From JBEKHT01 sp050012135 (GTDB lineage: Bacteria > Chloroflexota > Anaerolineae > Anaerolineales > RBG-16-64-43), in NCBI GenBank assembly GCA_050012135.1, contig JBEKHT010000004.1:32144-96143 (forward strand): a DNA stretch of 64,000 nt, written 5' to 3'. Position 1 is the stretch's first letter, and the number at the start of each line of letters is the position of its first letter. Position numbers and translations under genes: made by a program. The notes beneath the pieces were generated by a model. The model saw only the letters and a program-made list of their open reading frames with translations. It did not search any database and was not told the origin of the DNA. Below, one piece after another: positions 51,690 through 60,970 of the stretch.

Positions 51690-52919
51690 ATGAGACTCCT
51701 ATACTACGCCGACGCACGGAGCCCGATCGCCGCGAACTGGATCCGTTGGTTCACGGAGCACGGTGCGGAGGTTCATTGGGTCTCCTCCGGATCCGTGGAT
51801 CGTCCTCCCCTGGAGGGCCTTTCCTCTTTTGCCACCTTGCCTATGATGCCCTCCCGGGCTTCCCTAGACAGCCTGGCGCGAGGCCTGCGTGGATCCACGC
51901 TGGGGTTATGGCTTTCCAATTCCCTTCGCCACTGGATCCTGCCTCTTTCTCTTTCGCAGAAGGGTCATGCGCTGGCCGCGGAGATTACCCGGGTTCGTCC
52001 GGATCTGGTCCATGCCATGCGGTTGCCGTTGGAAGGGATGGTGAGTACAGTTGCAGTCCAGGCGGTCCCCCGGAGGCCCCCCCTGATCCTGTCGACCTGG
52101 GGGAACGATCTGACGCTTCACGCCGTGGCTTCCCCGGTCATGGCTTGGCAAACCCGGCGCACGCTTGGAAAGATAAGGGCCCTCCATGCCGACTGCATCA
52201 GGGATTCGCGTCTGGCGCTGCGATGGGGGCTTGCGAGCGATCGACCTATTCTGGTAGCGCCGGGAAACGGGGGCGTGCGCGGGGACCTTTTTTTTGCGGG
52301 GCCACCCGACAGCCGTCTGCTCGCCAGTTGGGGGATACCGGGGGAGGCCCTGGTTCTGGTCAACCCACGAGGCATCCGCTCCTACGCTCGAACGGACACC
52401 TTCTTTCGGGCGGTCAGCCGGGTTCTCCCTCGGGCGCCGCAGGTATGGGTTCTGGCAGTGGGAATGGAAGGGAGCCCGCAAGCCGAGGCGTGGGTCAGGC
52501 GTCTTGGGCTGGGGAATCGAGTGCGCTTACTTCCGCGGCTGACGGCTCTGGAGATGGCCGCCGCCCTGCGGTCGTCTGCGATTACTTTGTCCATCACCGA
52601 GCATGACGGGACCCCCAATTCGCTTCTGGAGGCCATGGCCTGCGGCAGCTTTCCCATCGTGGGCGACCTGGAACCTCTGCGCGAGTGGATTCTGGACCAG
52701 GAGAATGGGTTGCTGGTTTCTCCATCCGACCCGCAGCAACTTGCGGAGGCCATCCTCTTGGCCATTGGGGATGAGGCTCTGCGGAGACGTGCCGCGGTTG
52801 CCAACCAGCGTATTATCGCTGAGCGCGCCGACTGGTCCGGTGTAATGGAACGAGTCCAATCCTTCTATGAGAGAGTCCTCCACGACTCCTCGGACGCGGG
52901 CAGGGGAGGGAGCCAATGA
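51690..52919 (+). CDS. Family 4 glycosyltransferase
   Basis: A 409-residue GT-B enzyme, with MRLLYYADARSPIAANWIRW at the start (a common opening for GT4 proteins), ILSTWGNDLTLHAVASP in the acceptor half, and a C-terminal donor domain including VNPRGIRSYARTDTFFRAV, ITEHDGTPNSLLEAMACGSF and PIVGDLEPLREW. The DGTPNSLLEAMA stretch is the conserved phosphate and ribose-binding segment. It overlaps the next gene by 4 nt. The specific linkage cannot be read. Confidence 0.87.
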   Translation: MRLLYYADARSPIAANWIRWFTEHGAEVHWVSSGSVDRPPLEGLSSFATLPMMPSRASLDSLARGLRGSTLGLWLSNSLRHWILPLSLSQKGHALAAEITRVRPDLVHAMRLPLEGMVSTVAVQAVPRRPPLILSTWGNDLTLHAVASPVMAWQTRRTLGKIRALHADCIRDSRLALRWGLASDRPILVAPGNGGVRGDLFFAGPPDSRLLASWGIPGEALVLVNPRGIRSYARTDTFFRAVSRVLPRAPQVWVLAVGMEGSPQAEAWVRRLGLGNRVRLLPRLTALEMAAALRSSAITLSITEHDGTPNSLLEAMACGSFPIVGDLEPLREWILDQENGLLVSPSDPQQLAEAILLAIGDEALRRRAAVANQRIIAERADWSGVMERVQSFYERVLHDSSDAGRGGSQ

Positions 52920-55111
52920 AGCAGGTAATCCAGGACATGCGGACTGGCAGGACGCGGGTTGTGGAGGTTCCGGTCCCGTCTGCGAGCGCGGGACAGGTGC
53001 TGATCCGAACGCGGGCCTCGCTGATCTCCTCGGGAACGGAGCGTATGGTCGTCGACTTCGCCGGGAGGTCTCTCGTCGGAAAAGCTCGTTCGCGGCCCGA
53101 TCTCGTTCGCCAGGTGATTGACAAGACGCGACGGGACGGACTGAGAAGCGCGGTCCGGACGGCAGCGGCTCGACTCAGCGCGCCGATGGCCCTGGGTTAC
53201 TCATCCGCGGGAACGGTCGTCGAAGTAGGCGAGGGGGTCGCGGGTTTCCTCCCGCTCGACCGGGTCGCCTGTGCCGGGGGAGGACATGCGACCCATGCGG
53301 AATTCAACCTGATTCCCATGAATCTGTGCGTGCCCTTGCCGGAGGAGTTGAGCTTTGACCAAGGAGCATTCGCGACCGTGGGGGCCATTGCCCTTCACGC
53401 CTTTCGGCTAAGCGAGAGCCAGGTTGGGGATTCCGTCGCAGTGGTCGGTCTGGGTTTGCTGGGCCAGATCATTGCACAGGTCGCCCGCGCTTCAGGTTGC
53501 CGCGTCTTCGGGGTGGATGTTCGCCCGGATCGCGTGAAGCTGGCCAGGAAACTGGGAGCCGTGTCCGCCTCGGTGCGCGAGGAGGCGGAGCAGGAAGGGG
53601 CAAGCTTCAGCTCGGGACGCGGGTCGGATGCCGTAATCATAGCGGCTGACACGGCCGGGAATGACCCGGTTCAGCTCGCCCCCAGACTGTGCCGCGACCG
53701 GGGCCGAGTGGTTGTGGTCGGGGCGGTAGGAATGGAGATCCCCAGGACCCCATACTACGAGAAAGAGATCAGCCTGATCGTTGCTCGTTCCTATGGTCCA
53801 GGCAGGTACGATCCGAACTATGAGGAGCGGGGGCTGGACTATCCCTATGGTTATGTGCGTTGGACCGAGAACCGGAACATGCAGGCTTTTCTCCAGCTCG
53901 TGGCGGAGGGGAGGGTGGTATTGGATCCGTTGGTGACGCACCGTTACCCCATTGCAGAGGCATCCAAGGCCTACCACGTCCTGCGACAGCGCGGAGAGGG
54001 GACGGCTGGCGCCATATTACTCACCTACCCGGCGGACAGCATTGTGGTTCATTCCCTCGATCTCCGCGCCTCGCGAGCAGGTCGTCCTGAGAGGCAATCC
54101 TTGCGCCTGGGAGTCTTGGGGAGCGGGAATTTCGCCAGTGCGGTTGCCCTACCCATCCTGGCCCGCATGGATCGGGTTGAGAAGGTGGCCGTGGTCTCGA
54201 AATCCGGCTTGTCGGCGGAGCATGCCGCCCGGCGATTTGGGTTCCAGCGCTGCGGAAGTCGAGAGGAGGATATCCTCGGCTCGGCCGACATCGATTCCGT
54301 TGCGATCTTCACCCGCCACTATCTTCACGCGCGGCAGGCCTCGCGGGCTCTGGCGGCGGGCAAGCACGTTTTCTGCGAGAAGCCGCTGGCGCTCTCGGAG
54401 CGCGAGCTGGAGCAAGTCGAGTCCGCACTCAAGGCCGCCGCGCAGGGTGGGAACCGCCCCCTCCTGACCGTTGGGTTCAACCGACGCTTCTCGCCTTTGG
54501 CCGTGAGAATCAAGCAGGCGATCGTTGCGGCCGCCGAACCCCCCATAATGCAGATGAGGGTGAACGCGGGTCACCTTCCACCCGACCACTGGGTTCAGGA
54601 TCCCGCCCAGGGAGGCGGGCGCATTCTCGGTGAGGTTTGCCATTTCATCGACTTGCTGCTCTACCTCGCAGGCGATCTTCCCCAGGCGCTCTTTGCAAGC
54701 GGGTTGCCGGACCTAGGGCGATACCGCCGTGACAATCTGGCCCTAACTCTGCGATTTCGGAACGGAGCGGTGGCCAATCTGATCTACACCGCGGCGGGCG
54801 ACCCGTCTTTTGAAAAGGAGCGCCTGGAAGTCTACGCCGGCGGTGCGGTGATGGTCCTGAATGACTTTCGCAGGCTCGAGATCGTCAAGCAAGGGAGGCA
54901 CAGCGTGGCCAGTTCGCCTCGGGGGCAGGACAAGGGCCACGCGGCAATCTGGAAAGCCTTCGTTCAAGCGGTCTTGGAGGGAGGGCCGGATCCAATCCCC
55001 CTCCACGAGCTGTTCGCAACGACCCGGGCCGTGTTTGCCGTGGAGCGGTCGCTGCAAACTGGTCAGGAACAGACTCTCGCACTCGAGAAGCCCTCTGCTT
55101 CCAGCGAATGA
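52916..55111 (+). CDS. Fused MDR dehydrogenase / Gfo-Idh-MocA oxidoreductase
   Basis: A 731-residue two-domain protein. Residues 1 to about 370 are a medium-chain (zinc-alcohol-type) dehydrogenase: VLIRTRASLISSGTERMVV, then the nucleotide fold VAVVGLGLLGQIIAQVAR. After about residue 390 a Gfo/Idh/MocA unit begins (LRLGVLGSGNFASAVALPI), with the family CEKPLAL motif in GKHVFCEKPLALSERE and the AGHLPPDHWVQDP region. Such bi-domain oxidoreductases occur in polysaccharide loci. It overlaps the neighbours on both sides by 4 nt, including the heparinase-like gene downstream; joint action on a sugar or uronate is inferred. Confidence 0.88.
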   Translation: MKQVIQDMRTGRTRVVEVPVPSASAGQVLIRTRASLISSGTERMVVDFAGRSLVGKARSRPDLVRQVIDKTRRDGLRSAVRTAAARLSAPMALGYSSAGTVVEVGEGVAGFLPLDRVACAGGGHATHAEFNLIPMNLCVPLPEELSFDQGAFATVGAIALHAFRLSESQVGDSVAVVGLGLLGQIIAQVARASGCRVFGVDVRPDRVKLARKLGAVSASVREEAEQEGASFSSGRGSDAVIIAADTAGNDPVQLAPRLCRDRGRVVVVGAVGMEIPRTPYYEKEISLIVARSYGPGRYDPNYEERGLDYPYGYVRWTENRNMQAFLQLVAEGRVVLDPLVTHRYPIAEASKAYHVLRQRGEGTAGAILLTYPADSIVVHSLDLRASRAGRPERQSLRLGVLGSGNFASAVALPILARMDRVEKVAVVSKSGLSAEHAARRFGFQRCGSREEDILGSADIDSVAIFTRHYLHARQASRALAAGKHVFCEKPLALSERELEQVESALKAAAQGGNRPLLTVGFNRRFSPLAVRIKQAIVAAAEPPIMQMRVNAGHLPPDHWVQDPAQGGGRILGEVCHFIDLLLYLAGDLPQALFASGLPDLGRYRRDNLALTLRFRNGAVANLIYTAAGDPSFEKERLEVYAGGAVMVLNDFRRLEIVKQGRHSVASSPRGQDKGHAAIWKAFVQAVLEGGPDPIPLHELFATTRAVFAVERSLQTGQEQTLALEKPSASSE

Positions 55112-57312
55112 ACTCGGACCCAACGGCATTCACTAAGCTCTGGCTCTTGGCCAATGCCCTGCCTCTGGTTGGGATGCGATCCGCCGCTTGGTGGACACTT
55201 TACCAATTGAAGCTTCGCAGCGGCTGGCTCGAGGCGCGGACGCCTTGCGGACACTGGGAGCAGGTCCAATTGGGCGACTTGCTTCAAGGAGGGGAACCCT
55301 CCCGACCTATCGCGCTGCGGGAGGCCAGGCAGTTCCCATTCTTTTTCGACGATGCTCAAGCGCATGTCCGCCCGACCAGGGAACAGGAGCCCTGCCTGGC
55401 CGACATGCGCCGTGACCTGGCGGAATGCCTGGCTGGAAGGTTCTTGCTTTGGGATGACCGCTACCATGATTTTGGGTTTCCACCCGCTTGGCACCGAAAT
55501 GCGCTCGGTCCTTCGAGCGGGCAAGCTTCAGCCCTCCGCCATTGGTCTGAAATCCGAGAGGGCGGGGCTGACCTCAAGGGAATCTGGGAGCTATCCAGGT
55601 TCTCCATGGGCTTCCGGCTCGCCAGGGAATACGCCTACACCGCGGAGGAGAAGGCCTGCGAGGCCTTCTGGTTGCTTTTCGAGTCCTGGCTCGACGCCAA
55701 CCCTCTCAATTCCGGACCGAACTGGATGTCGGCGCAAGAGGTTGCCCTGCGCGCAATGGCCTGGGTGTTCGCTCTGCGAGCCTTTGCCTATTCACCTCGA
55801 ACGACGGACCTTCGGGTCGAACAGATGCTCGCGGCGCTGTCTCTTAGTGCCCGTCGGATTGAGGCCACCCTTGACTATGCCCGCGCCCAGAACAACAACC
55901 ATTTGGTCAGCGAGGCCGCCGGGCTTTGGACCATTGGGGTCTTGTTCCCCTTCCTTCGCCGGGCGAAGCAGTGGGCACTTCTAGGGCGGCATCTGCTTCT
56001 GGAGGCCGCAAGCCGGCAGATCTTCCCGGATGGAGGATATATCCAGCACTCGGCCAACTATCAGCGACTCATGCTCGAGCTCTATCTCTGGTCCGTCCGC
56101 ATTGGTGAGATTGCGGGCCGGCCCTTCCCGGATGACCTGTATGAGCGCTTGAGAAGGAGCGTTGCTTCCTTGGGTGCCTGGGTCGATCGTGAGTCCGGCC
56201 GCGTCCCCAACACAGGACACAATGACGGAAGCTTGTTCCTGCCTTTGAATGGCTGTGAGTATGAGGACTTTCGGCCGACAGTCCAGGCCCTGTGCGAGCT
56301 CGTGGGTCTGCCCTTGCCCTATGCCAAGGGCCCTTGGGATGAGGATCGGCTCTGGCTGATGGGTGCGGGCTTTGTTCAGCGAGTTGTTCACAGGCAAGAG
56401 GAGCCGCGCCGGAGGGCTGGCTCGCGGGAGGAAAGTGGGAACTACCTCCTGAAGGCTCAACAGAGTTGGGGGATGATTCGATGCTCCCGGTTTCGATCGC
56501 GACCGGCCCACGCCGACCAGCTCCACTTCGACCTGTGGTGGCGGGGCGCGAATCTGGCCTGTGACGCCGGAACCTATCTCTACAGCGGGCCTCCGCCATG
56601 GTACAATCCTTACGCGCATGGAGCCGCTCACAATTCCGTAGTGATTGACGGGCGGGACCAGATGTCCCGCCTGGGCCGATTCCTGTGGGCCCGGGTGGCG
56701 CAGGGGGAGGTGGAGGGTTTCAGCGGCGATGAAGCCTCCCAGATCTGGCAAGGATTTCATACCGGCTACCGACTGCAGGGTGTCCGCCATCGGCGTGCGG
56801 TCGCCCACGCGGGCGATCTGGTCTGGGTGATCGTCGACGACCTGCTGGGAGATGGGCTTCATACCGTGCGCCTGCACTGGCTGCTGGGCGATCTGTCGGA
56901 CCCGCGCTTCAAGTCCGGCCCGAATTCCACGCCTTGGCTTGCAGAGGTCCAGGCGCAGGTCAAGGGTGACCCCGTTCTTTTGCAAGTGCGCTCGTCGGCC
57001 CAGGCCTCTTGGAACATTGCCAGCGCGGGGCAGCTCCTGTCGGGCATGCCGGATCAAACCGAACCCATGCCGACCGAGATTCGAGGCTGGCACTCGACCC
57101 GCTACGCCTCTTTGACCCCGGCCATATCTCTGGTCGGAAGTGCCCGTGCCGCTCTGCCCCTGCGCTGGATCAGCGTCTGGTCGCTGGACCGAGGCGGGGT
57201 GGAAGTCATCGAACCGGCGGGACGGTGGCACGTGGGGCAAGTTGTGGGGTGGAGCGTGGTACTCGCTCCTTTGGAAGAGGAATGGACCATTCGATCCATC
57301 GTCCGGACCTAG
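55108..57312 (+). CDS. Heparinase II/III-family polysaccharide lyase
   Basis: A 734-residue protein with an N-terminal alpha/alpha toroid (about 80-440) and a C-terminal heparinase II/III beta domain. Catalytic-type residues are visible: NNNHLVSEAAG (Asn262-His265), QHSANYQR (His314, Tyr318) and the HADQLHFDLWWRG strand (His468, His473). Known members eliminate uronic-acid polymers such as heparin or alginate. There is no signal peptide, so it may act in the cytoplasm or the call of an unusual export is needed. It is coupled by a 4-nt overlap to the bi-domain oxidoreductase. In a biosynthetic cluster it may trim or modify the product. Confidence 0.85.
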   Translation: MNSDPTAFTKLWLLANALPLVGMRSAAWWTLYQLKLRSGWLEARTPCGHWEQVQLGDLLQGGEPSRPIALREARQFPFFFDDAQAHVRPTREQEPCLADMRRDLAECLAGRFLLWDDRYHDFGFPPAWHRNALGPSSGQASALRHWSEIREGGADLKGIWELSRFSMGFRLAREYAYTAEEKACEAFWLLFESWLDANPLNSGPNWMSAQEVALRAMAWVFALRAFAYSPRTTDLRVEQMLAALSLSARRIEATLDYARAQNNNHLVSEAAGLWTIGVLFPFLRRAKQWALLGRHLLLEAASRQIFPDGGYIQHSANYQRLMLELYLWSVRIGEIAGRPFPDDLYERLRRSVASLGAWVDRESGRVPNTGHNDGSLFLPLNGCEYEDFRPTVQALCELVGLPLPYAKGPWDEDRLWLMGAGFVQRVVHRQEEPRRRAGSREESGNYLLKAQQSWGMIRCSRFRSRPAHADQLHFDLWWRGANLACDAGTYLYSGPPPWYNPYAHGAAHNSVVIDGRDQMSRLGRFLWARVAQGEVEGFSGDEASQIWQGFHTGYRLQGVRHRRAVAHAGDLVWVIVDDLLGDGLHTVRLHWLLGDLSDPRFKSGPNSTPWLAEVQAQVKGDPVLLQVRSSAQASWNIASAGQLLSGMPDQTEPMPTEIRGWHSTRYASLTPAISLVGSARAALPLRWISVWSLDRGGVEVIEPAGRWHVGQVVGWSVVLAPLEEEWTIRSIVRT

Positions 57313-57355
57313 TCCCTGGGGCTTGCGCGCGCATCCCTGCCGCTCAGGTCGATTC

Positions 57356-58594
57356 ATGCACATTCTCCTAATTCACCAAGTGTTTGTGAGGCCGGAGGAA
57401 CCCGGGGGAACTCGTCACTTCGAGTTGGCTCAGCACCTGGTTCGATCTGGTCACCGCGTGACGATCCTGGCCAGTTCTCACAACTACCAGACCGGCGAAA
57501 GAGTGACCCGGGTCAGGCGCGAGTCGCTCGAGCCAGGCTTGGAAATCCGGCACTGTTGGGTGGCGGGCAGCTTTACCCGGAGTTTCTCCTCGCGGGCGAT
57601 TGGGTTTATCTCCTTCCTGGTCTCCTCGCTTGCCACGGGCCTGACGGTCCGCAATGTCGATCTCATCTGGGGGACCTCGCCCCCGCTGTTGCAGGTTGTC
57701 ACCGCTTGGCTCCTGGCGCGCCTCAAGCGCATTCCCTGGGTCTTCGAAGTACGGGATCTCTGGCCGGCCTTCGCAATCCAGGTCGGGGTTCTGAAGAATC
57801 CCGTTTTGATTTCCGCCTCGGAACTCCTGGAGCGTTTTCTGTACTCGCGTGCTGACCAGATCGTGGTCAACTCACCCGGATTTGTCAGGCACATCTTGGA
57901 TCGCGGGGGTGCCCAAGGTCGGTTGGCCGTCGTTCCAAATGGCGCGGACACCCGGATGTTTGACCCGCACGCCGATGGGCGTGGGTTTCGCGAGGAACAC
58001 GGTCTGACCGGCAAGTTTGTTGCCCTGTACGCAGGCGCTCACGGCCTTTCCAATGACCTGCCCGTGGTCCTGGAGGCCGCGGCACGTCTCCGCGACGATA
58101 CCCGAATTGCCCTGGTTCTGCTCGGCTCAGGAAAGGAGAAACCGGACCTGATCCAAAAAGCACAGCGGATGCAGCTGAAGAACGTCTTCTTCCTTCCCCC
58201 GGTTCCGAAGATGGAAGTCCCGGAAGCCCTGGCGGCCATGGATTGCGGCATCGCCATCCTGAAGTCGATCCCGCTCTATGGGACGACCTACCCTAACAAG
58301 GTCTTCGACTACATGGCCGCGGGGAGGCCTGTTGTCTTGGCGATTGAGGGGGAGATTCGCAAGGTGGTCGAGGCGGCCGCCGCGGGGATCGCTGTGACAC
58401 CCGGAGACCCACAAGCCTTGGCCTGTGCGATTCGAAAACTTGCGGACACTCCTGGGGAAGCTCGAGAAATGGGAAAGCGTGGTCGGTCTTTTGTGGAGAG
58501 CCACTTTGACCGACCTCGGCTGGCCGCCCTCATGGAGCACGTCCTGGTCGAGGTGGCCGCGGGCAGAGCCGCGGATCTCTCCGCAGGGACGTAG
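57356..58594 (+). CDS. Family 4 glycosyltransferase, WbuB-like
   Basis: A 412-residue GT4 enzyme. The start MHILLIHQVFVRPEEPGGTR and the following YQTGERVTRVR segment are typical of WbuB-type N-acetyl-fucosaminyltransferases and relatives. The acceptor half contains IPWVFEVRDLWPAFAIQ, and the donor half has FVALYAGAHGLSNDLPVVLE, IALVLLGSGKEKPDLI and GTTYPNKVFDYMAAGRPVVL. A membrane-associating helix occurs near residues 80-100. ATG at 57356 is chosen because in-frame codons upstream overlap the lyase gene. Followed after 13 nt by the initiating sugar transferase gene. Confidence 0.87.
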   Translation: MHILLIHQVFVRPEEPGGTRHFELAQHLVRSGHRVTILASSHNYQTGERVTRVRRESLEPGLEIRHCWVAGSFTRSFSSRAIGFISFLVSSLATGLTVRNVDLIWGTSPPLLQVVTAWLLARLKRIPWVFEVRDLWPAFAIQVGVLKNPVLISASELLERFLYSRADQIVVNSPGFVRHILDRGGAQGRLAVVPNGADTRMFDPHADGRGFREEHGLTGKFVALYAGAHGLSNDLPVVLEAAARLRDDTRIALVLLGSGKEKPDLIQKAQRMQLKNVFFLPPVPKMEVPEALAAMDCGIAILKSIPLYGTTYPNKVFDYMAAGRPVVLAIEGEIRKVVEAAAAGIAVTPGDPQALACAIRKLADTPGEAREMGKRGRSFVESHFDRPRLAALMEHVLVEVAAGRAADLSAGT

Positions 58595-58607
58595 AGCGGG
58601 GTGCAGG

Positions 58608-59297
58608 GTGGTATCGGCGGAAGGGGCGGGTGGCTGGGGGGAAAGGAATCAAGGCAGAGATCTGCGGATTCCTAGAAGCAAGCGCCTGCTGGACCTGGTG
58701 GTTGGAATCCCGGGCTTTGTGGTCCTGTTGCCCGTTCTGGGGATTACCGCCCTGATTGTCTGGATTTGCCTGGGAAGGCCGATTCTTTTCCGCCAACGGC
58801 GGCCCGGCCTGGGAGGCAACCCTTTCCTCTTTCTGAAATTCCGGACCCTGCGGGACACTCGTGGCCCGGGGGGAAACCTGTTGCCAGACGGCCAGCGCCT
58901 GACCCCTTGTGGTCGCTTCCTTCGCAGCCTGAGCCTGGACGAGTGGCCCAGTCTAATCAACGTATTGAAGGGGGAAATGAGCTTGGTGGGCCCGCGTCCC
59001 CTGCTGATGGAATACCTGGACTGCTACAGCTTGGAACAGGCACGGAGACACGACGTCTTGCCAGGGATAACCGGTTGGGCGCAGATCCACGGGCGCAACA
59101 CCCTCACGTGGGAAGAGCGCTTCGCCCTGGACGTGTGGTATGTCGATCATTGGTCGGTGGCCCTTGACCTCAAGATCCTCCTGGTGAGCGTTTGGAAGAC
59201 TCTCGCCCGTGAAGGGGTCAGCCCCGGGGGGGCGGAGTTCAGCCAGCCCTTCCTAGGGGGCGCGTCAAACGAGGAGGCCGTTTCCAAGCATGGCTGA
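58608..59297 (+). CDS. Initiating sugar transferase (PglC/WbaP-type)
   Basis: A 229-residue polyprenyl-phosphate sugar-1-phosphate transferase that loads the first sugar on the lipid carrier. One membrane helix at about 30-52 (VVGIPGFVVLLPVLGITALIV) is followed by the conserved region GRPILFRQRRPGLGG, FLFLKFRTLRD, LSLDEWPSLINVLKGEMSLV, VGPRPLL and GITGWAQIHGRN. The short length matches the monotopic PglC form. GTG at 58608 lies 13 nt after the previous stop; its ribosome-binding site is weak, so the exact start is uncertain. The 3' end overlaps the methyltransferase by 8 nt. Confidence 0.88.
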   Translation: MVSAEGAGGWGERNQGRDLRIPRSKRLLDLVVGIPGFVVLLPVLGITALIVWICLGRPILFRQRRPGLGGNPFLFLKFRTLRDTRGPGGNLLPDGQRLTPCGRFLRSLSLDEWPSLINVLKGEMSLVGPRPLLMEYLDCYSLEQARRHDVLPGITGWAQIHGRNTLTWEERFALDVWYVDHWSVALDLKILLVSVWKTLAREGVSPGGAEFSQPFLGGASNEEAVSKHG

Positions 59298-59970
59298 ACA
59301 CTCAGGGCCCTATCGCTGGCTGGTGCGGAAGGTCTGGGCGAATCAAAACGATTCCCCGCTCATCCGCGCACAATTGAACCAGCTGCTGGCAGAATTGCCT
59401 CCCGGGGGGCGAGGGTTAAATGTTGGGTCCGGATCCACTGCTCTGGGCGAAGCCCTAGTCAACCTGGATCGGGTTCACTCCCCGACCGTCGACTGTGTTG
59501 CGGACGCCTTGTCCTTGCCATTCGGGCAGGAGACCTTCAGTCTGGTGGTCTCACAAGAGACCCTCGAGCACCTCCGCGACCCATTTCAGGGTGTTCGGGA
59601 AATGGCTCGCGTGCTTCGACCCGGAGGCGCTCTCTATCTCCAAGTGCCCTTTGTCATCGGCTATCATCCCGGGCCAGAAGACTACTGGCGCTTCAGTCGG
59701 ATGGGGTTGAGGGAGCTGGTCCGACGCTCGGGCCTTCAATGTGGGGAGGCTCAGATCGGTGTGGGCCCGGCTACGGGATTCTATCGAATCCTGGTCGAAT
59801 TCATTGCGACCATTGCCGCGCGGATTTGGTCCCGGGCATACTTGCCCATCAAGGCGGCGTCCTCTCTGGTATTCTTCCCGCTGAAGTGGCTGGAGGGATG
59901 GCTGACGGAAAGTCCGCAAAGGGATCGAATTCCCGGAGGGTATCTTGTCGTCGCCAAGAAAAGGGACTGA
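59290..59970 (+). CDS. SAM-dependent methyltransferase, type 11
   Basis: A 226-residue class I methyltransferase. The SAM-binding loop GRGLNVGSGSTALGEALVNL lies at about 38-57, an acidic strand end in VDCVADALSLPF, and the motif FSLVVSQETLEHLRDP at about 84-99; the C-terminal half includes GYHPGPEDYWRFSRMGLREL. Target unknown; in this cluster it may methylate a sugar or the glycan end. It overlaps the sugar transferase gene and is followed after 1 nt by the ATP-grasp gene. Confidence 0.8.
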   Translation: MAEHSGPYRWLVRKVWANQNDSPLIRAQLNQLLAELPPGGRGLNVGSGSTALGEALVNLDRVHSPTVDCVADALSLPFGQETFSLVVSQETLEHLRDPFQGVREMARVLRPGGALYLQVPFVIGYHPGPEDYWRFSRMGLRELVRRSGLQCGEAQIGVGPATGFYRILVEFIATIAARIWSRAYLPIKAASSLVFFPLKWLEGWLTESPQRDRIPGGYLVVAKKRD

Positions 59971-59971
59971 G

Positions 59972-60970
59972 GTGAACTTGCTCTTCACGAGTGCCGGAAG
60001 GCGCGTGGAACTGCTGCGCGCGTTCCGGCAAGCCTATCTGGATCTGGGGCTGAAGGGCAAAGTAGTTGCCGTCGACATGGATCCCCTGGCGCCGGCTCTC
60101 CAGGTCGCGGACAAGGCTTACCTGCTCCCTTCCCTGGGGGATTCCGACTACCTCCCGCAGTTGGCCGAGGTCATCCGCCGAGAGAGCATCCACCGGGTTT
60201 TCCCTCTCATTGACCCGGATGTTCCCGTGCTCGCCCGGGGGCGCGCGCAGCTGGAGGAGCGGGGGGCCCGGGTCGTGGTAGTCTCCCCAGAGACAGCCGA
60301 GATCGCACGCGACAAGTGGCGAACGTTCCAGTTCTTTCGAGAACATGGGATTCCCACTCCAATGACTTGGCTGCCGGGAGGGAGGCCATGGGCGGACGTG
60401 GTCTATCCGGTTTTCCTCAAGCCAAGGTACGGAAGTGCTGGCAAGGGAGCCTTCCGGGCCCAGGACCGGGCGGAGGCAGAGTTCTTCTCGAAGCACATCC
60501 CCGATCCGATCGTTCAGGAGTACCTTCCCGGTCCGGAAATCACCAATGATGTTAGCTGCGGTCTGGACGGCGAGGTTTGGGCCGTGGTCTCGCGCAAGAG
60601 GATTGAGGTCCGCTGGGGGGAGGTCGCCAAAGGCCAGACGATGCGGGATCGGAACATCCTCCGGTACTGTCTCACGGTGGCAAGGGAGATGGCCGCCCGG
60701 GGGCCAATCACCGTACAGTGCATTCTCCGAGAGGGCGAGCCGAGCTTTACCGAGATCAACGCTAGGTTTGGAGGTGGACTGCCGCTCGGAATCGCCGCAG
60801 GCGTTCCCTCCCCACGGTGGTATCTGGCTGAGGCCGCCGGCTTGCCCGTGCAGCCTCCAGCGCTGGGGGAATACCGCCTGGGGGTCTACCTGACCCGCTT
60901 TGACGAATCCTTTTTCATCGATGAAGCTCAATACCAGAAGCTTGCAGGTCATCGCCTTCGACCTGGATGA
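59972..60970 (+). CDS. ATP-grasp family ligase, CarB-like
   Basis: A 332-residue ATP-grasp protein. The opening NLLFTSAGRRVELLRAFRQ is shared with a family of carbamoyl-phosphate-synthase-like enzymes. The ATP-binding site shows VFLKPRYGSAGKGAFRAQD, and the metal site EINARFGGGLPLGIAAG. The enzyme would join a carboxylate to an amine or similar group; the substrate is not known. The GTG at 59972 is chosen because it lies 1 nt after the previous stop, in front of the normal start. It overlaps the HAD phosphatase gene by 50 nt in another frame; such pairs recur in polysaccharide loci. Confidence 0.85.
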   Translation: MNLLFTSAGRRVELLRAFRQAYLDLGLKGKVVAVDMDPLAPALQVADKAYLLPSLGDSDYLPQLAEVIRRESIHRVFPLIDPDVPVLARGRAQLEERGARVVVVSPETAEIARDKWRTFQFFREHGIPTPMTWLPGGRPWADVVYPVFLKPRYGSAGKGAFRAQDRAEAEFFSKHIPDPIVQEYLPGPEITNDVSCGLDGEVWAVVSRKRIEVRWGEVAKGQTMRDRNILRYCLTVAREMAARGPITVQCILREGEPSFTEINARFGGGLPLGIAAGVPSPRWYLAEAAGLPVQPPALGEYRLGVYLTRFDESFFIDEAQYQKLAGHRLRPG

